This document shows positions 55,289 through 64,000 of a stretch of DNA of 64,000 nucleotides, one piece after another (positions within the stretch are counted from its first letter, which is position 1; each line of letters begins with the position of its first letter). The position numbers and the translations under genes are program-made. Location: the NCBI GenBank assembly GCA_011032825.1, contig JAADJZ010000011.1, forward strand, positions 558,001 to 622,000, read 5' to 3'. Under the pieces are notes generated by a model that saw only the letters and a list, made by a program, of their open reading frames with translations, was not told the origin of the DNA and made no database searches. Source of the DNA: Massariosphaeria phaeospora (Eukaryota; Ascomycota; Dothideomycetes; Pleosporales).

Positions 55289-58020
55289 GTAGAGCTACTA
55301 CATCTACTTACCAATACCATAGCGTGGACAACAATACAGTAGGCTTCAAACGCCAATTTCTCATTCCTCAGTTCTACACACTGAACCGTCTAGTCAAGAC
55401 GAACCCCCTATACCCGCCAACAGCTTTTCTCTATTCATCCTACTTCCACATCCTGCCTCCCCCTGGACCCAACTTCAAACCCTCTTTCCCCAAACCCATA
55501 CACCCACGCGTCGCCTGCATCACCTGGGCACCGGCGACTTTGTACTTCGTCAGAAATGCTCCGCATCAGCGCTACTGGTAGTCTTAGGTCTAGCTGCTGA
55601 CGCGAGCAGTGAGCACCAATGGGCGCATGGCAACTTCTCCTTCTCGCGTGACGGATTCGGATTGTGGACCACTGGTCTATCTGCGTCCGGATGGCGAAAG
55701 TGGGTAGTTAGATGGGTGGTAGGGGGCTCATGCAGATGTAAGGAGGGAGATGGAGAGGGGTGTCGCGTTACAATATGCGTAGGTGGTAGGTTATTAAATA
55801 CTACTACTCTCTCCACTCCTTAGCTACCCTTCTCCTATAACTAACATCCCCGCTTGCTATGAAAGCTGTGCTCGGTGCATACCATATCTACTTTTTCTGT
55901 TATACAGTTCGAATCTCCAGTTTGCGTAGTGCTGCCACTCCCCTAGCATAATCTGTTTCCGACGCGCTCCTGCTCCGTACCTACTATGAGCCTACTCTCT
56001 TGCCTCTACAATCTCTAGTAAGACAATACCTAGTAACTAGATACAATAGGGCTTTGTAAAGATAATTAGACTATCTACGTCGCTAGAATCTCCTAGGCTG
56101 TTGAGAGGATCGCTTGATGAAGTCTTGTCGGCAATGTATTATGTCAGCGGGGCGCTGCTGGACCTCGGTGTAGAGTCAGTTGGCTCCGCGTGTAATTCAC
56201 GACATTATAGAGTACGCACTTTGCCCGTTTAAACGACTGCAGTGAATACAGTGAATGTCGTGTAGGTATACAATACGAGAGTTTGCCGGGTGAATCATTC
56301 GATGGGTCGTGAATTTCGTGCGAGGCTGTTTGTTGGACGATCAACCATCGAGATCGGTGGTGGAAACAAGCTTAAGACGCGCCTTGGAGATTGGTTAAGG
56401 CGGCGGTAGCGCTGCGTTGGTGAAAGAAGATTTGGGTGGTTCAGCGGGTCGTGACGACATATAGTGGAACTACTTGGTGGATCGGTAGCATCAATGAATG
56501 TAAATGTCGAGTATGTACGTCGAATATGTATGTACACTGCAGTCTTTCGGACGCGTTGGAGAGTGGTTCGCACGATAAACAGATCTTGAATATCTTGAGA
56601 ACTTTGTGTTTGAAACAGACAGAGTAAGCGTGTTAAATTGTTATTTTAGTGCTGCGATTTTTGTATTGGGCTGCTTTGGTATATGCAGCTGAAATATTCT
56701 GGCCCGTGGCTCGGGGATTCGGGCTTCTGGCGCGTCCGCGCCTTCTTCGCCGCCGCCAGGCTGGAGGGTGGCTTCGTGTCCAACCAATTTGACCCATGCG
56801 GCGTCTGTTTTCGGCTTGGCGACGTGACGTCGACTTGACTGCTGGATCACCTTTCCCTTCACTTTTCCATCCGCGACAGCAAACTCACTTCCTCCGTATA
56901 GAAGCAACAACGCCTTAAACCTCCTTCACGATCCTCCACAAGTTACCTCGCCATGGACTGCATCCCTTTGCCTATCTTCTGTATCCAGTGCGGAACGTAA
57001 GACGACCCGACCCGACTCTCATCTATATTTCGAGCTCACACAAGGCAGGGATCAAAATCCGTGCCATTGCAAGGTCGTTGGCCCTACTATCGGGTTCGTA
57101 GTTACAGTTGGCATGGCAGTACGTCCTCAGCGTTTGCACTTCATTTGCGCACAGACCACTAAACATTGCTAGATTGTCTGCTGGCCAGCTTCTCTTTTGT
57201 GCTGTTGCTGCGCGACAGACATGGGGAAAGCGTAAGTTCATGTGAAGTAAAGTATCAAAAGAAATATTGACGTCATGCCAGGGTTCTCGCAGCTCCAGTC
57301 GACACGGGCAACGCCATCAGTAATGCTATACCAATTTGATCGCGCGTAGCGTTATCACTCGGGAGTTAGGACGGGATGGTGGGGTTGGTGTTCAGGGATA
57401 GAGCAGGACTTCGGTTTGCAGTAATAGCTGGAAATGAAAGCGGTTTGAACCATTCTGAGCCAAGTTCATCGGATGGCTGCATTGCATTGCATACATCACG
57501 TGAACACGTTCTCAACCACGAGCAGCACGGTCTGAGTTCCTCTGCACTCGACCGACCTGTCAACAAGAACGGCTCACCCTACCCTGCTGCATCTGATCGC
57601 GGGGTTCCTTGCGTTAGCGCAGCGGTGGGTGGCAGCGTGCATGGTGGAACTAATCTGATCGACTTTCACTTCGAAGTTTGCGAATTTTCTCGCTCAACGA
57701 CTTCTCTCACTTGTCACTAGCGGGCATCTTATTCTCTTTCACCCAACCTGCAACTCGTCGCGTACTCTTGGCGTCAATGGGTTTCGCTGCGTCGAAATTA
57801 CGTATCGTAATTGCCGCAGCGACCAGCACCGGCACACTCGTCAACACAATACCTACATCAACACTCGCTCATGCGACTCTTGTTTGGCCGCGTCAACTGA
57901 TCTCGAAGCGGAAATTGTATCCTTGTATGTACCAAACGCGCCGACTCAGTCGAAGCAACTGGCTGCCACAGTCGCTAACCTTATTAGCTGAGCATCCGTT
58001 ACGACGCGCCAAAGGCCAGC
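55289..58020. other. Long intergenic region
   Basis: 2.7 kb; no supported gene. A minus-strand frame at 56641..56910 lacks an ATG and a workable splice (see rejected). The last 300 bases are leader-like before the next gene. Confidence 0.45.
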
Positions 58021-61000
58021 ATGGCTGATTGGGCGCCGTTCCAGCGCGTCAGAACCCCGGATTTTACCGTTGGCAGTAAGGATAAGCTATTAGAAACCGG
58101 CATCTATCCTGTGGGACTGCAGGATTCCCCTTCAGATATCGACCCTTCTGGATTCCTATTCGTCCACCAGGACGGGCAGGTTGAAGGCGGCCTCCACCCT
58201 CCAGAGTTTTACAAATATCCCCCGCTTGAAGAGCTCACCGGAGGGACCTGGGAGGACGGACTACAAGTGATTGCAGATTTCGACTGGGGAACGGGCACAA
58301 CACTGGAACATAAGACCGATTCTTCTTCTTGGGAGGACGGTTTACAAGCTATCGAAGAGTTTGATTGGAACCCTCAGCCTCCGAACTCCACGCAGGAGAC
58401 ACAAGAGAATGAAGGTCTTCGCCAAGACAGTCTAAACGCAGCTGAAGCGACTGAGACCGAGAACACGCCATGCTCTGAGATAGACGCTACGCAAACGCCC
58501 GTCAATAGTAGTATACCACAGCAGCTGGTGGAGGTCGAAGTCGAGGACACTATCATGGGAGACCTACCTGTTGAGAGCCCGGCCGAGGAAGGGCAACCTG
58601 CCGCAATCGTTTCAGACCATGGTCTATCAGAGGAGGAAGATGATCAGGGAGACGGCCCAGACCTTGTCAGCACAACTATCGAGGATGTTGTTGAGGCTAA
58701 TGAGATGAACGTCCTAGGTACGTTGAGAACTCCCCTGATATCTCAACCGATTGCTAACACTTGCTTAGTAGATCCAGCTCTCGCCTACAGCGAGGAGGCG
58801 CAGGATTTCGAGAACCATCCTACACAGACTGAGCTTCAACCAATTGCCGATCATAAAGAGCGGGAGACCGCGCATCCAAGTCCAGATGTCGATGAGGATC
58901 TAGGTCTCGACGAGCAATTCGTGCATACCGACTCTCGTTTGAGTACCCGGGACGATGACCAAGAGGATCTGCATGAAGGAGCAGCTGTCATTCACTCGCC
59001 CCATAACGTTCACCAACTACCGCATCGTTTCCGCACGGACTTTCAAGATCCGAATACCGATGATACGGGTCAAAACAGTAGCGTTCCATGCGAAAACGGA
59101 TCTTCAAATGGGGGCATCGCTACTCGTTCTTCATCGGTTGCAATCTCGGATGTCTCAGAAGCTGCTCAGACGCCCGGCCATCTTCCACTGGGGACTGGGA
59201 ATGCTTTACATCCGCACGCCCCAGAGCAGATCCCGACCGAAGACGTCGATGTCGAGGCTGGTGAAGAGGTTTCTTTGGAGTCACGCCATCCAGCCAGTCC
59301 CATCGCGGAGCCGTTGCGCACTACTTCAGACACCCCCACTGGCTTAGAAACTGGGTATCGAACTATAGTAACGGAGTTAGTGGAAGCCGCCGCGGCGGCA
59401 GAGTCAGAGAGCACCCCTTCGCACCACGAGCCTGATGAGGCAATGTCTTCGCTTAGTCAACAAAATAAACATGATGACAGCGCGGAGACGAACGAGCATT
59501 CGTTTCCGGGAGATCTACTCGACGAACAACTGGAGATATCCGAGCACCTCGCTCTGCCCCCTTCACCGTGGACAAAGCATCCGCTCAAGAGCACTACTGC
59601 CACTGAGAATGACAGCCAGGGTGAGTTCAGGCGCATTGGAGAATGCTAGCGCTAATACTAATTTACTCGTAGAACTCTCTGACGTGCCGTCGCAACTGTC
59701 ATCACAGGATGTGCCAACCGGTGTTGCGAAGCTGACTAGCGAGCAGCCCAGCGGTCACGATACTACTAACGAGACCTTGCAAGATCAAGAATTAGTTGTT
59801 TCGAAAGCTTCAGGCACGACCACACCGGCAGTCGTGGGCGATGATGAAGAAGACCATTTACCGGATAAATGTGAGGATGAGAAAGGTGCTGAAGACATAG
59901 CAGACACAGCAGTCTCCGAACCACTCATGCAAGATAAACCAGAGGAGCCGAAGACCCCTCGCTTATCTGCGCCAACCGGCTCATCCACACCACAATCAAA
60001 TACACCCAGGCTTAAGCTATACAACAAGCGCAAACGTGGCCAGCCTCTCAAGACCAAAACTCCATCCAGTAGTCGAAAGAAGGACAAAAACTTCAAGCCG
60101 GATAGTTCAGAGTCGGATTATTTTAAACCTGCTCCGAAACGACCGAAGAAAATTACACCCAAGACACGTTCCAAAGGATTGACAGCAGGTGAACTGAAAC
60201 CTACTGCTACATCTATCAAGGAACATGCAATGAGCACGCCTGAGAATTCAAAAATGGCACAAAATGATCAGGATGAGGACGATGATGGAGAAGAGGAGAA
60301 GACAGATGATGGAGATGCTCCCACCGCTACCGGGGATAACATATCCGCATCCGAAGCCCGCTCTAAGCCTGCCGACCCGATGCGCGTTGGTATCCGCGAA
60401 CTCTCCTCCTTAGCCAGCACACACAATACGTCCACATTCTTCTCCACTCTGAGCACACCTCTAGGCAAGACCCCCTCGCGGCTGAAGAACATGGTCGTGA
60501 AGGCTTCCAAACCAAAAGGTACCTCTACTCCTCAATCTCCTCGACAACAGAGCCAATCCTCAAGCGATTTCGCCGAAGATGCAATCGTCAAGAGCCACCC
60601 GCTATACCCGGGCTATGGCAAACGCACTACCCGATCAGACATCAGGCCTGGTACCTCCTCCACGAATTCATATGCTAACGTGGACGTTGATGAAGATGAA
60701 GATGAGTATGAACAGGACGATGTCGATGGCGAGGGGGGTGACGACGACGAGGTCAATGACACGTCGACACCACGCGCTCTGCGAACCCGCACCGGCACCG
60801 GCAAAGGTCCCTTTTCATCCACAACAAAAACTAAGCCGAAGGCCAAACCCAAACTCAAGCCGAGAGGTCGGCCCAAAGCAACCCCACCACCCACCAAACG
60901 AACCACAACCACCACCAAAGCAACCCCCCGACCCAATCCCCTAACGCGCGGTTCCGCCTCAACTCCCACATTCACTCCCACGCCCCCCGCCGACCAACCC

Positions 61001-61312
61001 AACAAATTCGGCTTCAGGCTCCCCCGAGGCAGTAAAGCACGCAAATCTGACAGCAACGACGCGGCTACCACTAGCACGACTCCGAACTCAGCGCCGACGC
61101 AGAAGCGGCAGGCGCGGCGCCAGTCGGGAGTAGCAAACGACGAGGGCGACGGCGACGGCGACGGCGAGGCTCACGACGGCGCGGAGGCTGCTGCGACGCA
61201 GAAGAGGCAGACGAGGCGGCAGTCGGCCCAGGCTCAGGAGGAGCTCGAGGAGCTGGAGAAGGAGAAGAATATCGGGAAGAGGTTGAGGAGTGGGGGTGCG
61301 AAGGGACCGTGA
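58021..61312 (+). CDS. Large acidic/basic nuclear-type protein with AT-hook-like motif, unknown function
   Basis: Three exons, 58021..58717, 58769..59620 and 59673..61312 (51- and 52-nt introns), 1,062 residues. The first intron is 51 nt and in frame, so its retention would still be translated. The N-terminus (MADWAPFQRVRTPDFTVGSK) includes two similar segments WEDGLQVIADFDW and WEDGLQAIEEFDW at about residues 78 and 104. The middle is very acidic and Ser/Thr-rich. The C-terminal half is Lys/Pro/Thr-rich with RLKLYNKRKRGQPLKTK, FKPAPKRPKK and an AT-hook-like KPRGRPKATPPPTKR. It ends with two TQKRQ.RRQS copies and KRLRSGG. Nuclear/chromatin role is likely from composition only; no named domain. 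Confidence 0.8.
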
Positions 61313-61890
61313 GGAGCGAGCAGGGAGATGTGTGTGTCAGTGGAATAAGAGAAACGGAATTGGTGAGTTTCAAATATGGCTGCCTAGGTATAGGAACACG
61401 ACATTGAGATTGAGATTGAGGTTGCATGAAGGTACTAGGTTGTTAAGAGATTGGCGCTCGGTTCTGGCGCTGTGGATATACCACTTGATCTTGACATGAT
61501 CCCGGACTGAAATTGAACACGTATGGTTATGGGATATGCTTCTGGCGCTGTATTAGATACCCCGTCGTATGTGGATGGTGGGATATGGCTGGGCATTAGT
61601 TGCTCAACGTACATGTGGGACATTTGTTCACGACTAGCACGCATATGCAAACATCAAGTACATACCCAAGTGGCCTACAATGAGTCCGGCCTAGATGAAG
61701 TAACCAACGAAGAGTAGCTCTTGGGTTCTCACTAACGAGCTGCGACACTATCGGGATTTGACGTAGTAGTGATGTGATTGATGTCTTCTCTATGCTAGCA
61801 CAGTCCATACCAATGCACCACAAGGCAGGCCTACCTGCAATGAGTGAACTTGGACACGTGTTATATAGTATTGTGTTGACACTAGCCAGT
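61313..61890. other. Convergent intergenic region
   Basis: 578 bases between two converging 3' ends; nothing else seen. Confidence 0.5.
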
Positions 61891-63470
61891 TTAGACTTCC
61901 CATGTCGAATATATGTTCCTAAGACGACCACCTTCCGTCGAACCCATGAATATGCAACTGATTGCTCGCTCAGCAAGCTGTTTCAGCTGCCTGCGGTCGA
62001 GGTCGAAGTTTGTCGCAGCGAGATGGTACTCTGCCGAAAGAGGGCTGCAAAAGACGCCGACATCATCCGTCTATTACTATGTTGTCAGCCATGAGATATG
62101 TACTACACACAGAGCACATACACAGAGCACTACCGGGACGCTACTATGTCGCCACATGCCAAAGTGGTGGTCGGAGTAGGTTCCAGTGATGAGTTTAGCG
62201 TGGACATTGCAGCTTAGACACAGCTCTACGGCGATGTTCCGTGCTTCAATCATGGCGCGGAACTCGTCCTTGACGTGGATGACGTGGCCGAGCCGGTCGG
62301 GCTGCCAGGAAAGTAGTGTGTGCAGCTCTTGGTCTGTAGCTGAGGCGGCCGTCTCGGCGAAGTGCACTGTGATGTTGAGACCTACGGCCTTTGCTCGCGA
62401 GAATGCAGTGGTGAAGGTACGGACATCGCCCTTGGCTGGGTTGCCACACAGGTCAACTCCTACTACTCCCGACGAGCGATATTTAATTGCTAGATCTATC
62501 ACTTCGTCGGCTTCGGCAAGGGTGTTGCGGCGGTCGACGGAGAGGATGAGAAACACGCGCATTGTGTTGCTTGTGTCTTCATTGTGTGCCGTGAGCAGAT
62601 GCGTAACCGTCCTTACGTAGTCATCTTTGGAAATGTTGTGTTCCGCAATGGCGCGTGGAGTTGTTCGCAGCTCCAGATAGACCACGCCATCCGACTGGAA
62701 TTCATGCAAGACTGCTGTAGTGGAGAACCTGTCAGGTCTGATTAGAAAAGAGTACCGGAGATCAGGGTAGGTTTCTCCCTACTCGATGCTGGCGACGTCG
62801 TTGCAGAGCTTGTAGATATAAGATGAAAACAACGGGAAGAACCTGGTGGTGTTGTCGTTAGCGACGGTTAGTGGTCATTCTGAAATCCAAAGTAATTTAA
62901 ACGTGTCATGGGTAGACAATAGGGGCGTTCAGGAAACGAGTCTAAAATAAGGAGGAAATCCAAGAGAGTACAGAGTAAATATGTATGGAGCTTCTAGAAG
63001 AAATGTAGCAGGTAGATCCATGACAAGATCGGGAATTAACGTTGAGAACAGATCCAAATCGCCAACATCGCATATGCATGTTTAGCGCCCGTGCCGAGTG
63101 GCAGGATCTCAGATCTCGAACGGTGAAGCCATTCGACGAAGGATCAAACCGGAGCTCCTACGTTTGAACGTCGTAGTCGACCTTGCCTGAGGGGATGGCG
63201 ACGAGAGGATCCTCGATGGCCAAGTCCGGCTGCTGGCGCTTCTGCGACATCCAGATGTCGTGAAGACACGCGCGACTGATGCTACCGGTGAGGTGAGCGT
63301 GGAGCTGGGCCGCCCCACAGATCAGCGGCCGCGAACGGAAATATTGGAGCCAATGCTCGGCTTGGCGGTCGGTGGAGAAAAGGGAGGCAGAGGAGCGGAG
63401 GGAGAGGTACCTCGATCTTGGGCAGGCGTCGAGTAAAGTCGAGGTCGACGGACAAGCTGGCGGCAGCCAT
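61891..63470 (-). CDS. ADAL-type adenosine / N6-methyl-AMP deaminase
   Basis: Five exons on the minus strand: 63470..63411, 63304..63162, 62842..62783, 62728..62122 and 62070..61891; 349 residues, no frame breaks. The third exon is bounded upstream by a 319-nt intron. Metal and active-site motifs of the adenosine deaminase superfamily are in order: PKIELHAHLTGSI (HxH), GVVGVDLCGNP, HFAE with the catalytic Glu, PDRLGHVIH and CTDDVGVF. FFPLFSSYIYKL and VLHEFQSDGVVYLELRTTPR match the ADAL (MAPDA) subfamily more than classical ADA. Members deaminate N6-methyl-AMP from modified RNA; substrate here is inferred. The start MAAASLSVDLDFTRRLPKIE is typical. Confidence 0.93.
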
Positions 63471-64000
63471 AGTGGTAGAGCAGCACTCCAGCGCGGTGCA
63501 GCAACAGCAGCGTGTGCGCGTCAAGGTGCAGACAGACATCCAAGTTCCTGGTGTTGAGGCCGGGTTTGGCTAGCGGCGAAGGCAAATGGATGGGCCGAGG
63601 GCGCAACCAATCACGCGCGGCTTCTCGAATGGCGGCGCCGGCCCCGATAGGCCTAGCGCGGTGCGCGCCAAAGAAGGAGCGCTGCAGGAGATTATGAAGG
63701 TGCGGGCGAGGGCAGGAGGCAGGCAGGCACAACGAGAGCCCCAGCCCAGCCCAGCCCAGCACCACAGCACCACTCCAGCACTCCAGCTCAGCTCTGCCTG
63801 ACCCTCCCACCGGCCTCACGCCAGCACCGTGTCTGACCTCTGTCCAGCGTCTGTCTTCCCGCTGCTGCTGGCGCTTTGTTTGCGCGTTCCCGGGCCTGAC
63901 AGCACCGCTCCGCCGGCCAGCTCCAGCTTGACGTTTCTCGGCTAGGCCGACCCCAAGGCCAAGCTCTCCCCCCAGGCCGCCCTCGTACCTCGTCTCCGTC
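63471..64000. other. Upstream region to window end
   Basis: Promoter/leader of the ADAL gene. Contains a CCCAG-type short repeat at about 63742..63760. No second gene seen before the window ends. Confidence 0.5.

Noticed and set aside
55861..55930. GTTCGAATC, a tRNA B-box-like word
   Set aside because: The flanking bases cannot form the T-arm stem and no A box or acceptor stem is found.
56641..56910. Minus-strand open frame of 89 codons with a reasonable C-terminus
   Set aside because: It has no ATG; the only upstream ATG would need a 23-nt intron, too short to be credible, and no family match was seen.

Overview
This is nuclear DNA from a filamentous ascomycete (Pezizomycotina). A dothideomycete, perhaps Pleosporales, is my best guess, but that rests only on overall protein character. 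The genes are intron-poor to moderately split. Most introns are 45-60 nt with GTAAGT/GTATGT-type donors and short CTAAC-like branch points. The families are typical of moulds: isocitrate lyase, Fung_rhodopsin membrane protein, Flc/TRP-like channel, fungal-specific transcription factor domain, PKA regulatory subunit. No transposase, reverse transcriptase, CRISPR array, tRNA gene or intact rRNA gene was recognised.

Layout. 1-10 kb: 3' part of an alpha-dioxygenase-like heme peroxidase, five-exon isocitrate lyase, an SRR1-like protein, a small unknown protein and a rhodopsin-type seven-helix membrane protein, all on +. 11-17 kb, minus strand: PRPP synthetase with a large insertion, and a VIT/vWA protein with an FG-repeat tail. 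17.9-27 kb: tRNA pseudouridine synthase Deg1/Pus3 (+), an F-box-like protein (-), a three-domain P-loop kinase/HAD/uracil-PRTase protein (-) and a BTB protein (+). 27.8-38.5 kb, minus strand: a protein kinase, an Flc-type TRP-like channel and V-ATPase subunit d (Vma6), separated by long gene-poor gaps. 38.7-49.5 kb: an acidic unknown protein (+) followed by decayed copies of its own 3' end, an unknown minus-strand protein, a CBM48 Mdg1/Crp1-like repeat protein (-) and PKA regulatory subunit (+). 51.8-63.5 kb: a Fungal_trans-type regulator without a zinc cluster, a SLOG-fold-like protein, a large AT-hook-like nuclear protein and an ADAL-type adenosine/N6-methyl-AMP deaminase (-).

There is no operon logic and most neighbours are unrelated housekeeping genes. 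Several genes touch nucleotide metabolism (PRPP synthetase, the uracil-PRTase fusion, Pus3, ADAL, the SLOG protein), but they are scattered and I do not claim a cluster. The most unusual items are the P-loop/HAD/UPRTase fusion, the FG-repeat tail on the VIT/vWA protein, the decayed tandem copies of a gene end at 40.3-40.7 kb, and a possible mitochondrial N-terminal extension of Pus3.

Exon boundaries were placed by hand from splice consensus, frame continuity and remembered family conservation. Where a plausible ATG lies inside a longer open frame, the chosen start is stated.
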